A DNA stretch of 64,000 nt from Sphingomonas ginkgonis (GCF_003970925.1 NZ_RWJF01000001.1:2598501-2662500); one strand, 5' to 3'. Counted from the stretch's first letter, positions 18,146-25,090 are shown. Notes: generated from the sequence alone by a model not told the origin. Program-made: numbers and translations.

Positions 18146-18182
18146 CTATGCGGCGCCCTTGCCGCCCCGGGTCCTGCCCCCC

Positions 18183-20843
18183 ATGACCGCCTCCATGGCG
18201 ACGACGATCGAGCAGATCCCCGACATCCGCTTCCTCGGCCGGCTTCTCGGCGACGTCATCCGCGAGTTCGGCGGCGAGGAGCTGTTCCGCCGCACCGAGG
18301 AGATCCGCTCCGCCTCGGTCGATCGCCACCGCGGGCTGGCCGACGCCGTTGCGGGCGACCTCGGCCTCGGCGCGCTCAGCCTTGACGACACGCTCGCCTT
18401 CACCCGCGGCTTCATGCTCTTCTCGCTCCTCGCCAACCTCGCCGAGGACCGCCAGGGGATGGCGGCCGAGCCGGGCGCGACGATGGCCGAGGTGCTCGCC
18501 GAGCTGGACGGCGCGGGGATCGGGCGCGACTCGGTGCTCCAGCTGCTCGCGGGCGGGCTCGCGGTGCCGGTGCTGACCGCCCACCCGACCGAGGTCCGGC
18601 GCAAGTCGATCCTCGACCACCGCAACCGCATCGCCCAGCTGCTCCGCCTGCGCGACCGCGGGATCGAGGAGACCGCCGAGGGCGAGCCGGTCGAGGGCGA
18701 GATCCGGCGCCAGATCGCGCTGCTATGGCAGACCCGGCCGCTGCGCCACGAACGGCTCTATGTCGCCGACGAGGTCGAGAACGCGCTGTCCTATTTCCGC
18801 GACGTCTTCCTCGACGCGCTGCCCGCCCTCTACGCCCGCTGGGAGCGCGAGCTCGGCGCGCGCCCGGCGAGCTTCGTCCGGCTCGGCAGCTGGATCGGCG
18901 GCGACCGCGACGGAAACCCGTTCGTCACCGCCGAGAGCCTCCGGCTCGCGCTCAGCCGGAACGCCGAGGCGGTGCTCGCCTGGTATCTCGAGCGGGTCCA
19001 TGCGCTCGGCGCCGAGCTGTCGATCAGCAGCGAGCTCGCCCCGGTCACCACCGAGCTGCTCGCGCTCGCCGATCATGGCGACCACGGCCCGACCCGCGCC
19101 GACGAGCCCTACCGCCGCGCACTGGTGTGGATCTACGCCCGCCTCGCCGCCACCTACGCCGCGATCGTCGGCCATCCGCCGCCCCGCCCCGCCTCGCTGG
19201 AGGCCGAGCGCTACGCCGCCGCCGACGAGTTCGCCGCAGACCTCCGCGCGGTCGCCCGCTCGCTGACCCAGGGCGGCCACGGCGAACTCGCGGCGGGCAA
19301 GCTCGAGGCGCTGCTGCGGGGAATCGAGACCTTCGGCTTCCACCTCGCGACGCTCGACCTGCGCCAGAACGCCGACGTCCACGAGCGGGTCGTCGCCGAG
19401 CTGCTGAAGACCGCCGGCCTCGAACCCGACTATCTCGCCCTCGCGGAGGACGACCGCGCCGCGCTGCTCCGCCGCGAGCTGGCCAGCCCGCGCCTCCTCT
19501 CCACCCCCTTCGCCGGCTACAGCGACGAGACCCGCGGCGAGCTCGCCATCGTCCACGCCGCGGCCGAGGCGCACGCCCGCTATGGCCCGGGCTGCATCAA
19601 CGCCTATCTCATCTCCAAGGCGAACAGCGTGTCCGACCTGCTCGAGGTCTTCACCCTGCTCAAGGAGGCCGGCCTGTGGCACGGCGGCGGCAGCCCGATC
19701 GAGGCGATCCCGCTGTTCGAGACCATCGCCGACCTCGAGCGCGCCGAGACGGTCATGCGCGCCTGGCTCACCTCGCCCGAGGGCAGCGCGATCGCCGCCG
19801 CGCACCGCTACCAGGAAGTCATGGTCGGCTACTCCGACAGCAACAAGGACGGCGGCTATTTCACCAGCGTGTGGAGCCTCCACCGCACCAGCCAGCAGCT
19901 GGCGTCTCTGTTCGCGGAGCAGCGGGTCACCCTCCAGCTGTTCCACGGCCGCGGCGGCGCGGTCGGGCGCGGCGGCGGCTCGGCCTTCGCCGCGATCACC
20001 GCCCAGCCCGCCGGCACTGTCCAGGGCCGCATCCGGATCACCGAGCAGGGCGAGGTCATCGCCGCCAAATACGGCACCCGCGACAGCGCCCTCCTCAACC
20101 TCGAGGCGATGGCCTCGGCGACCGTGCTCGCCTCGCTCAAGCCCCGCTCGCTCTCCACTCGCGAGCGCTACTCGGCCGCCGCGGCGACGATCAGCGACGC
20201 GGCCTTCCGCGCCTATCGCGGGCTCGTCTACGATACCGAGGGCTTCAAGACCTTCTTCCGCCAGATGACCCCGATCACCGAGATCGCCGACCTGAAGATC
20301 GGCTCGCGCCCGGCGAGCCGGACCAAGAGCGACCGGATCGAGGACCTGCGGGCGATCCCGTGGGTGTTCAGCTGGGCGCAGGCCCGCGTCATGCTGCCCG
20401 GCTGGTTCGGTGTCGGCAGCGCGCTCGCCGCCTTCGACGATCTCGAGCTGCTGCGCGAGATGGACCAGCGCTGGCCCTTCTTCCGGGTCACCCTCGACAA
20501 TCTCGAGATGGTGCTCGCCAAGTCCGACCTGCGGATCGCCGAGCGCTACGCCGGGCTGGTCGAGGACCGCGCGCTCGCCGACGCGCTGTTCGGCCGCATC
20601 CGCGACGAATGGCAGCGGACCCACGACCGCCTGCTCGAAATCACCGGCCAGTCCGCGCTGCTCGAGAAGAGCCCCGCGCTCGACGCCTCGATCCGCCTCC
20701 GCCTCCCCTACATCGAGCCGCTCAACCTCCTCCAGCTCGAACTGCTGAAGCGCCACCGCGCGGGCGAGACCGACCCGCGCATCACCGACGGCATCCAGCT
20801 CTCGATCAACGCCATCGCCACCGCCCTCCGCAACTCGGGCTGA
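18183..20843 (+). CDS. ppc: Phosphoenolpyruvate carboxylase
   Basis: Anaplerotic enzyme: PEP + bicarbonate to oxaloacetate + phosphate. The 886-aa product from ATG 18183 has the conserved catalytic His in VLTAHPTEVRRKSI (near residue 134), the VMVGYSDSNKDGGYF loop (about 548) and FHGRGGAVGRGGG (about 587), and it ends with the family's asparagine-Gly-type tail (RNSG). An in-frame ATG at 18111 overlaps the receiver gene and gives a non-homologous leader, so 18183 is preferred. It is cytoplasmic. Confidence 0.95.
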   Translation: MTASMATTIEQIPDIRFLGRLLGDVIREFGGEELFRRTEEIRSASVDRHRGLADAVAGDLGLGALSLDDTLAFTRGFMLFSLLANLAEDRQGMAAEPGATMAEVLAELDGAGIGRDSVLQLLAGGLAVPVLTAHPTEVRRKSILDHRNRIAQLLRLRDRGIEETAEGEPVEGEIRRQIALLWQTRPLRHERLYVADEVENALSYFRDVFLDALPALYARWERELGARPASFVRLGSWIGGDRDGNPFVTAESLRLALSRNAEAVLAWYLERVHALGAELSISSELAPVTTELLALADHGDHGPTRADEPYRRALVWIYARLAATYAAIVGHPPPRPASLEAERYAAADEFAADLRAVARSLTQGGHGELAAGKLEALLRGIETFGFHLATLDLRQNADVHERVVAELLKTAGLEPDYLALAEDDRAALLRRELASPRLLSTPFAGYSDETRGELAIVHAAAEAHARYGPGCINAYLISKANSVSDLLEVFTLLKEAGLWHGGGSPIEAIPLFETIADLERAETVMRAWLTSPEGSAIAAAHRYQEVMVGYSDSNKDGGYFTSVWSLHRTSQQLASLFAEQRVTLQLFHGRGGAVGRGGGSAFAAITAQPAGTVQGRIRITEQGEVIAAKYGTRDSALLNLEAMASATVLASLKPRSLSTRERYSAAAATISDAAFRAYRGLVYDTEGFKTFFRQMTPITEIADLKIGSRPASRTKSDRIEDLRAIPWVFSWAQARVMLPGWFGVGSALAAFDDLELLREMDQRWPFFRVTLDNLEMVLAKSDLRIAERYAGLVEDRALADALFGRIRDEWQRTHDRLLEITGQSALLEKSPALDASIRLRLPYIEPLNLLQLELLKRHRAGETDPRITDGIQLSINAIATALRNSG

Positions 20844-20876
20844 ACGGCGGGAGTGGGTCTCCCGGGATGGCCGGCG

Positions 20877-20903
20877 AACGTCCGCTAAGGATGGAAGCGG
20901 ATC
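20877..20903. repeat. Palindromic repeat, copy 1
   Basis: CGTCCGC-TAAGGATGGAA-GCGGA. First of a family of ~30-bp elements in this island whose arms read (A)(A/T)GTCCGC / GCGGAC(A/G)TT around a loop of the form AATGGGTCGTAA or CGGGTGGAAA. It lies between ppc and the next gene. Confidence 0.55.
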
Positions 20904-20949
20904 GACCCCCAAGGCTGGAAACCGTACGTATCTCCGCTAAGCTGGACAA

Positions 20950-21399
20950 ATGAACGACGGTGAAGCTGGCTATGCAAAGACAGACACGGTCGGGCGGTAT
21001 GATCGGTTTTTCTCGATCCTCTATTTAGCAGGCATTGCGGCAGTTGCCGCCCTGTTTGTCGCGAATACTCACATCGGAGAGCACTACGTTCCGCCTCAGC
21101 CCTTCGCTGGGTGTTACGAGACCGATGGCATCAGCCCGCTTGAACTCACGCCGTCTGGGATCCTGCGCAGCGCGCAAACAGACGTGGGCAGGTTCAAAGT
21201 TGTCGCACCGGTCGGCGGCAAACACGGCACGCTAATTGAGGCGACGGCGGTAGACGTCGTGGAGCGGCGCGGAAGAGCCTTCTTCGTTAAGGGCGCGGGC
21301 GGCTTTCTATGGCCGATAAACGGCGCGACATTGAACGTGACCTACGCGCCCGATGGGCAAATGCAACTTGCGAGGCGACCCATGGCGGCCTGCAACTAA
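20950..21399 (+). CDS. Hypothetical membrane-anchored protein
   Basis: I do not recognise this 149-aa protein. It has one hydrophobic segment near residues 21-40 (FSILYLAGIAAVAALFVA), then about 100 residues with several short beta-like stretches and two Cys (in AGCYET and the last residues MAACN). An N-in topology with an extracytoplasmic domain is likely. Its GC content is lower than that of its neighbours. The stop codon lies inside a palindromic repeat shared with a convergent small gene. Being in the repeat island it may be accessory. Confidence 0.55.
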   Translation: MNDGEAGYAKTDTVGRYDRFFSILYLAGIAAVAALFVANTHIGEHYVPPQPFAGCYETDGISPLELTPSGILRSAQTDVGRFKVVAPVGGKHGTLIEATAVDVVERRGRAFFVKGAGGFLWPINGATLNVTYAPDGQMQLARRPMAACN

Positions 21400-21427
21400 C
21401 GTCCGCACGGGTGGAAAGCGGACGTTA
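21397..21427. repeat. Palindromic repeat, copy 2; likely bidirectional terminator
   Basis: TAACGTCCGC (21397-21406) and GCGGACGTTA (21418-21427) form a perfect 10-bp stem around ACGGGTGGAAA. The left arm begins with the TAA of the plus-strand gene and the right arm, read on the minus strand, begins with the TAA of the convergent small gene. This is strong evidence for a role at transcript ends of both genes. Confidence 0.7.
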
Positions 21428-21577
21428 GCTCCAAGGGCAACCGCCATATCCATCCAGACAGTAGGCCGTAGCGAAAAAAAGGTCCCAAATGGTCGGCGAA
21501 CCAAGCCAGGCGGCAAGGACGAACAGCACGGCGAGAGCCGCGCAGCCAACGCTGATGTTCCTCAACTTACGCGCCAC
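21425..21577 (-). CDS. Small single-span membrane protein (50 aa)
   Basis: An unrecognised 50-aa ORF with a GTG start. It begins with basic residues (ARKLRN), has a hydrophobic helix around residues 9-26 (VGCAALAVLFVLAAWLG) and an aromatic, Cys-containing tail ending DGYGGCPWS. The stop codon lies in palindrome copy 2, mirroring the convergent neighbour, which argues that the frame is real. No good Shine-Dalgarno was seen. It could be a small inner-membrane protein or a short exported peptide. Confidence 0.45.
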   Translation of the reverse strand: MARKLRNISVGCAALAVLFVLAAWLGSPTIWDLFFATAYCLDGYGGCPWS

Positions 21578-21603
21578 AAAGGCAAGCCTATGCCGCACCT
21601 GCT

Positions 21604-21632
21604 GATGTCCACAATGGGTCGCAAGCCGTCAG
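21604..21632. repeat. Palindromic repeat, copy 3 (degenerate)
   Basis: ATGTCCAC-AATGGGTCGCAA-GCCGTC keeps the left arm and loop of the family while the right arm has decayed. It directly abuts the left end of the GIY-YIG cassette. A further half copy (GTCCGCAAAGGGTGG) follows the cassette at about 22021. Confidence 0.45.
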
Positions 21633-21639
21633 TTGCTGG

Positions 21640-21675
21640 CCCGTCACCCCGGGCTTGACCCGGGGTCCCGCTTCT
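21640..21675 (+). repeat. Left 36-bp inverted repeat of the cassette
   Basis: Begins CCCGTCACCCCGGGCTTGAC and continues to a CCCGCTTCT end at 21675. It matches the reverse complement of 21982-22017 at 35 of 36 positions. The internal palindrome can fold into a 7-bp hairpin. Confidence 0.75.
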
Positions 21676-21677
21676 AC

Positions 21678-21965
21678 TCAGGCCAGCCCGTCAAACAGAC
21701 CGGCCCAGTCGGGATCAGCCTGCTCGTTCAACGCGATCCTCCACTCGCGCCGCCACATCGTGAGCCTCTTTTCGTGGGCGATGCACTCGCTGCTGTCGCC
21801 GCGCCCAGCCCAGACCAGGCGGCGGAGGCCGCAGCCGCGGCAGAAGCCCGACCCCGCGCCGGTTCGATGCTGCAAAATCCGGGACGCGAGACGGGCCGTC
21901 ACACCGACGCCAAGCGTGCCGCGGTACCGATCGGCCATCATCCAGGCCCACCCGCCGTTCCCCAC
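21678..21965 (-). CDS. GIY-YIG nuclease-fold protein with altered catalytic motif
   Basis: A 95-aa protein of the small single-domain GIY-YIG family (also called UPF0213/URI-like). Recognisable features are RYRGTL-x-VGVTARLASRI, QHRTGAGSGFC, RLVWA, AHEKRLTMWRREWRIAL and the final ADPDWAGLF. Family members normally read VY(I/M)M...LYVGVT; here the two Tyr positions are Trp and Gly, so the nuclease centre is probably dead. The start is GTG at 21965. It is flanked on both sides by the 36-bp repeats. It may be a decayed gene or one kept for DNA binding only. Confidence 0.65.
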   Translation of the reverse strand: MGNGGWAWMMADRYRGTLGVGVTARLASRILQHRTGAGSGFCRGCGLRRLVWAGRGDSSECIAHEKRLTMWRREWRIALNEQADPDWAGLFDGLA

Positions 21966-21981
21966 GCCGGAGCAAGCAGAA

Positions 21982-22017
21982 AGAAGCGGGACCCCGGGTC
22001 AGGCCCGGGGTGACGGG
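21982..22017 (-). repeat. Right 36-bp inverted repeat of the cassette
   Basis: Read on the minus strand it repeats the left copy with a single T-to-C change in the central loop. Sequence similarity ends abruptly on both sides of the 36 bp. Confidence 0.75.
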
Positions 22018-22062
22018 AAAGTCCGCAAAGGGTGGTAACGCAATATTCGCGCAGATACCCTG

Positions 22063-22470
22063 GTGAGCATGCGTCTGCACCTTCTCACCGTGGCCTGCCT
22101 GTTCGCGCTTTCAAGTTGTGGAAGTGCCGCGCCCCCTGCTCCACAGCGTCCTGCTCTTGCGGCGATCCTGAGGGAAACGAAGTTCACCCCTCACGGTGAC
22201 TACACCGGAGCCGACACGCCGGAAGATCGCGAACCCCTACAAGATGCAGTGGACTCTGCGATCAGGGACATCGGTCGCCTTCCCGAACCGTTGACAGAGA
22301 ACGCAGTGCGCAGCCGCCTGTCGATGCTGCTCGACCATACCGACCTCTACGCCACCGAGGACCGAGACGAAGTAGGTCGCTACGCTGTCCGCATTTGGCG
22401 TGCAGCCGGTTTCAAATCGGAAAGTAGGCTGTTCCCGGTTGGTGACGAGCGAGCATTAGCTCAGCCCTGA
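22063..22470 (+). CDS. Hypothetical lipoprotein
   Basis: A 135-aa (from GTG 22063) or 133-aa (from ATG 22069) protein with a lipoprotein signal: basic start, hydrophobic core LLTVACLFA and lipobox LSSC, so the mature protein would begin at Cys19. The mature part is charged and alpha-helical in character, with DYTGADTPEDREPLQDAVDS near its middle. I recognise no family. Its stop codon is followed within 3 nt by the left half of a palindromic repeat that the IS110 element has split. Confidence 0.6.
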   Translation: MSMRLHLLTVACLFALSSCGSAAPPAPQRPALAAILRETKFTPHGDYTGADTPEDREPLQDAVDSAIRDIGRLPEPLTENAVRSRLSMLLDHTDLYATEDRDEVGRYAVRIWRAAGFKSESRLFPVGDERALAQP

Positions 22471-22472
22471 TG

Positions 22473-22488
22473 GATGTCTGCATTGGGT
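22473..22488. repeat. Palindromic repeat, copy 4, left half (split by the IS element)
   Basis: GATGTCTGC (22473-22481) plus loop ATTGGGT. Its partner arm GCAGACATC is at 23859-23867, beyond the IS element. Removing the element restores a standard family member of about 30 bp. Confidence 0.75.
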
Positions 22489-22494
22489 GATGGG

Positions 22495-22505
22495 GTGGAC
22501 GCCCC
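22495..22505 (+). repeat. Left subterminal inverted repeat of the IS
   Basis: GTGGACGCCCC, the exact reverse complement of 23839-23849. Confidence 0.8.
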
Positions 22506-22561
22506 CCGACGGCATCGATGTGCCAGAGTGGAGGTGTTGATCACCACTGAGGGAGGCGTCC

Positions 22562-23596
22562 GTGTCGGAAGTTATCACCATCGGGCTGGATATCGCCAAG
22601 CATGTTTTTCACGCGCACGGTGCGGATGCGACGGGCCGAGCGGTGTTCAGCCGTCGGCTCACGCGAGGCAAGCTGCTCGACTTCTTCGCCGCACACCCGC
22701 GCTGCCGGGTAGCACTGGAGGCCTGCGGCGGCGCGCATCATTGGGCGCGCGAGCTGCGGGCGATGGGCCACGATGTCCGGCTGATCCCACCGGCCTACGT
22801 GAAGCCCTATGTGAAGCGGCACAAGAATGATGCGATCGATGCCGAGGCGATCTGCGAGGCGGCACAGCGGCCGGCCATGCGGTTCGTGGCGGTGAAGAGC
22901 GAGGAGCAGCAGGCGGCAGCACTGGTGTTTCGCACGCGCGACCTGGCGGTGAAGCAGCGCACCCAGATCGCCAACGCGATCCGCGGGCACCTCGCCGAAT
23001 ATGGCTGGGTCGCGCCCAAGGGTGCGGCGCACCTGGGGTTGCTGGCGGATCTGCTGGAGGACGGCGAGATCGGTGACACGCTGCCGCAAGCGGCACGGCC
23101 GATGTTCGCGATGATGGTCGACATGCTGGCTGATCTCGATCGACGGATCGCCGTGCTGGACAAGGAGATCGCCCGGCGAGCCCGCGAGGATGAGGTGGCG
23201 CGCCGGCTGATAACGATCCCCGGTATCGGTCCGATTACCGCCACGGCGATCGCCGCGATCGCACCGCCGGCCGAGACCTTTGCCAAGGGCCGCGACTTTG
23301 CCGCCTGGCTCGGGCTGGTGCCCAGGCAGGCTTCGACCGGCGGCAAGCAGAAGCTCGGTGCGATCTCGCGGATGGGCGAGCGAACACTGCGGCGGCTGCT
23401 CATCATCGGCAGCAGCGCCGTCGTGCTCCACGCGAGTAGGCGCGGCGCGCCGGCAGGCTCATGGCTCGAAGGGATGCTCGCCAGAAAACCGCGGATGCTG
23501 GTCACGGTCGCGCTCGCCAACAAAATGGCGCGCACCGTCTGGGCCTTGCTGGTGAAGCAGGAGGATTACAGGGCTCCGGTCCCGATCGCGGCGTAA
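22562..23596 (+). CDS. IS110-family transposase (RuvC-like DEDD recombinase)
   Basis: A 344-aa recombinase with the DEDD_Tnp_IS110 N-domain: Asp10 in TIGLDIAKHVF, Glu53 in ALEACGG, and Asp90/Asp93 in KNDAIDAEA. A coiled-coil region spans about residues 170-212. The Transposase_20 C-domain has the helix-hairpin-helix LITIPGIGPITATAIAA and a candidate catalytic Ser258 in RQASTGGKQKLGAISRMG. All motifs are present with no frameshift, so the element may be active. The start is GTG with an upstream GAGGGAGG. Enzymes of this family are directed to target DNA by an RNA encoded in the element. Confidence 0.95.
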   Translation: MSEVITIGLDIAKHVFHAHGADATGRAVFSRRLTRGKLLDFFAAHPRCRVALEACGGAHHWARELRAMGHDVRLIPPAYVKPYVKRHKNDAIDAEAICEAAQRPAMRFVAVKSEEQQAAALVFRTRDLAVKQRTQIANAIRGHLAEYGWVAPKGAAHLGLLADLLEDGEIGDTLPQAARPMFAMMVDMLADLDRRIAVLDKEIARRAREDEVARRLITIPGIGPITATAIAAIAPPAETFAKGRDFAAWLGLVPRQASTGGKQKLGAISRMGERTLRRLLIIGSSAVVLHASRRGAPAGSWLEGMLARKPRMLVTVALANKMARTVWALLVKQEDYRAPVPIAA

Positions 23597-23838
23597 GCCA
23601 AGGCGGGCCAGAGGCGTCGGAGGGCGCAAGGCGGATCGAAGGAGAGTATGGCACAACAGTCGGCGAGACGGGGCTGGAAGAACCAGGGCTTTCCACCGTG
23701 CCGCGAGCACGCTGTTGGTGACGTGGTTCCGGTCCGCGAACTCCCATACGGGCCAGCAGCTCAGCGCTGCATCAGAGGCCGGACAGATGGCAGCATCCGA
23801 CTTCGAGCCAGAACTTCAAAATCCCACTTGCATCCGAA
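23597..23838 (+). ncRNA. Candidate guide (seeker/bridge) RNA region of the IS110 element
   Basis: This 240-nt non-coding right end lies between the transposase stop and the right inverted repeat, where IS1111-type elements encode their guide RNA. Foldable pieces include CTGG-AAGAA-CCAG near 23674-23686, GGCAC/GTGCC closing a larger stem (23650s to 23700), and GCTGC/GCAGC (23766-23770 and 23790-23794). Two short matches to the insertion junction are seen: GCTTTCCA (23688-23695) is the reverse complement of TGGAAAGC in the right flank, and ACAGATGG (23783-23790) is identical to the right junction. The RNA boundaries are not determinable by eye. Confidence 0.45.
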
Positions 23839-23849
23839 GGGGCGTCCAC
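23839..23849 (-). repeat. Right subterminal inverted repeat of the IS
   Basis: GGGGCGTCCAC on the plus strand, one or two bases from the right junction. Confidence 0.8.
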
Positions 23850-23855
23850 AGATGG

Positions 23856-23867
23856 AAAGCAGACATC
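23856..23867. repeat. Palindromic repeat, copy 4, right half
   Basis: AAA plus arm GCAGACATC, complementary to GATGTCTGC at 22473-22481. It lies 19 nt beyond the stop codon of the minus-strand lipoprotein at 23887, so the intact palindrome once separated two convergent lipoprotein genes. Confidence 0.7.
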
Positions 23868-23886
23868 AGCGCGATCAGGTTAGCGA

Positions 23887-24276
23887 TCAGAGACGAACGT
23901 CAATTCGGCCTGAGCCGATGCCATAGGCTTCAACTGTGTAGGTGTGGCCGCTTCTTGTTGTAAGCGGAACAACTTCCTTCCAGCCCTCAGGCACCGCACC
24001 AACAGTTACCGACGGCAAGTCTAGACACTGAACCGTTTGGTTTTGCTCAATCGCCCAAGCAGCCTTGGAACGGTCGAAAACTCCCGGCGCGTGGATGCTA
24101 ATCTCGCCAACGCACGGAACTCGTTTGCTGCTGAATACAAAACCCCAATCCTGTGACAGGCGCAAGAGCAACTGTCCGCCCACCTTCTCAGCCACAATGT
24201 CAATGGGAGGAGGTGAGCACGAGGAAAGGCACGCTGCAGCACCGACGACTAACAAGGGCCTGAAACTCGCGCTCAC
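23887..24276 (-). CDS. Hypothetical lipoprotein
   Basis: A 129-aa protein starting at GTG 24276, with signal RPLLVVGAAACLSSCS and lipobox LSSC (Cys20). The mature domain is rich in beta-like stretches and has two Cys (CVGEIS, QCLDLPS) that could pair in the periplasm. I recognise no family. It was convergent with the 22063-22470 lipoprotein before the IS insertion and has similar size, but I see no clear sequence similarity between them. Confidence 0.6.
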   Translation of the reverse strand: MSASFRPLLVVGAAACLSSCSPPPIDIVAEKVGGQLLLRLSQDWGFVFSSKRVPCVGEISIHAPGVFDRSKAAWAIEQNQTVQCLDLPSVTVGAVPEGWKEVVPLTTRSGHTYTVEAYGIGSGRIDVRL

Positions 24277-24298
24277 TCAATCAACTTACAGCCGGTCG

Positions 24299-24329
24299 CA
24301 ATGTCCGCAATGGGTCGTAAGCGGACGGT
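24299..24329. repeat. Palindromic repeat, copy 5
   Basis: AATGTCCGC (24299-24307 region), loop AATGGGTCGTAA, arm GCGGACGGT. It lies about 22 nt upstream of the minus-strand lipoprotein start. Confidence 0.65.
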
Positions 24330-24650
24330 CCCCGCCCCATTTTGCCGATTTTGTTTCAGCACCCATCCGCGCGACGTGGCTGCCTCCACCATGCCCCTCC
24401 CGAAGCAGGCTCAAGGTGCCGAACAGCTCTGCGTCCGCGCATGTCTCGGGTTGCCAGCCGACCCACTGCCCCTCTCCCCGGCGGGGAGAGGGAGGGGCCC
24501 GCCGCGGAAGCGGTGGGAGGGTGAGGGCGGGGCCGCTCGCGGTCGCGCGGCGTGCCGGTGCCGCTCCCCTCGCCCGGCGTTCGGGCCAGCTTCGCCCGAC
24601 GGGGAGGAGGATGCGCGGATCGCATCCGCATCCCGGCAGGCGCGCCAACG
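24330..24650. other. Repeat-rich intergenic spacer
   Basis: About 320 nt without a supportable gene. It contains a perfect hairpin CCCTCTCCCC-GGC-GGGGAGAGGG at 24470-24492, followed by a G-rich stretch with GGGAGGGTGAGGG of a type often dispersed in sphingomonad chromosomes. A minus-strand open frame crosses the region but its composition is that of the repeats. Confidence 0.4.
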
Positions 24651-24680
24651 AAAAAGGGCGGCCCCGAACCGGGACCGCCC
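24651..24680 (-). terminator. Intrinsic terminator of rplJ-rplL
   Basis: On the minus strand GGGCGGTCCCGG-TT-CGGGGCCGCCC-type hairpin (24656-24680) is followed by TTTTT (24651-24655). It lies 33 nt after the rplL stop and is a classic Rho-independent terminator. Confidence 0.85.
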
Positions 24681-24712
24681 TCTCCTGATCGCTCCTGACG
24701 AAGCGAAAAAGC

Positions 24713-25090
24713 TTACTTGAGCTCGACGGTGCCGCCGGCATCCTCGATCTGCTTCTTGATCTTCTCGGCCTCGTCCTTGTTGACGCCTTCCTTGACCGGC
24801 TTCGGCGCACCCTCGACGAGGGCCTTCGCCTCACCCAGGCCCAGGCCGGTGATCGCGCGGACTTCCTTGATGACGTTGATCTTCTTGCCACCGTCGCCGG
24901 TGAGGATCACGTCGAACTCGGTCTTCTCCTCGGCGGCCGGGGCGGCGGCGCCACCGGCGGCCGGGCCGGCAACCGCTACGGCCGCGGCGGCCGAGACGCC
25001 CCACTTCTCCTCGAGCGCCTTGGCGAGGTCGGCGGCCTCGAGAACGGTCAGCGCCGAGAGCTGGTCGACCAGCGAATTGATGTCAGCCAT
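24713..25090 (-). CDS. rplL: 50S ribosomal protein L7/L12
   Basis: Stalk protein that recruits translation factors. The 125-aa length is standard. The N-terminal dimerisation domain ([20 protein letters not shown]) is followed by an Ala/Gly hinge (about residues 33-55) and a C-terminal domain with [20 protein letters not shown] and [20 protein letters not shown]. It lies 57 nt after rplJ and ends before a strong terminator. Confidence 0.98.
   Translation of the reverse strand: MADINSLVDQLSALTVLEAADLAKALEEKWGVSAAAAVAVAGPAAGGAAAPAAEEKTEFDVILTGDGGKKINVIKEVRAITGLGLGEAKALVEGAPKPVKEGVNKDEAEKIKKQIEDAGGTVELK

Larger units (their letters stand above)
21640..22017. mobile_element. Repeat-framed GIY-YIG cassette (378 bp)
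   Basis: Two 36-bp sequences in inverted orientation (21640-21675 and 21982-22017) differ at one position and enclose almost nothing but one GIY-YIG-like ORF, 2 nt from the left repeat and about 16 nt from the right. Each repeat contains the palindrome CCCCGGG-N5-CCCGGGG. The compact gene-plus-inverted-repeat arrangement resembles a minimal mobile unit. I recall similar palindromes beside such genes in other sphingomonads, but mobility is inference. Confidence 0.55.
22489..23850 (+). mobile_element. IS110-family (IS1111-type) insertion sequence
   Basis: About 1.36 kb. One transposase ORF starts about 70 nt from the left end, and about 250 nt of non-coding DNA lie to the right. Perfect 11-bp subterminal inverted repeats, GTGGACGCCCC (22495-22505) and GGGGCGTCCAC (23839-23849), lie a few bases inside the ends, as in the IS1111 subgroup; classical IS110 members lack them. 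GATGG occurs at both junctions (22489-22493 and 23851-23855), so the exact edge is ambiguous by up to 5 bp. The insertion is in the loop of a palindromic repeat. The element appears intact. Confidence 0.85.

Noticed and set aside
18723..20953. Long open frames on both strands inside ppc (729 and 742 codons)
   Set aside because: Shadows of ppc, whose catalytic motifs are all present in the main frame.
21478..21495. GGTCCCAAATGGTC as an extra copy of the 58.7-kb direct repeat
   Set aside because: Only a partial match, inside the small 50-aa coding frame and without the GGTGTGACC part.
21353..21658. 101-codon plus-strand frame across the palindromes
   Set aside because: Overlaps the end of a better-supported gene and two palindromic repeats, with no start signal.
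24286..24891. 201-codon minus-strand frame upstream of rplL
   Set aside because: Overlaps the rplL terminator, the rplL gene and a repeat-rich spacer; composition follows the repeats.
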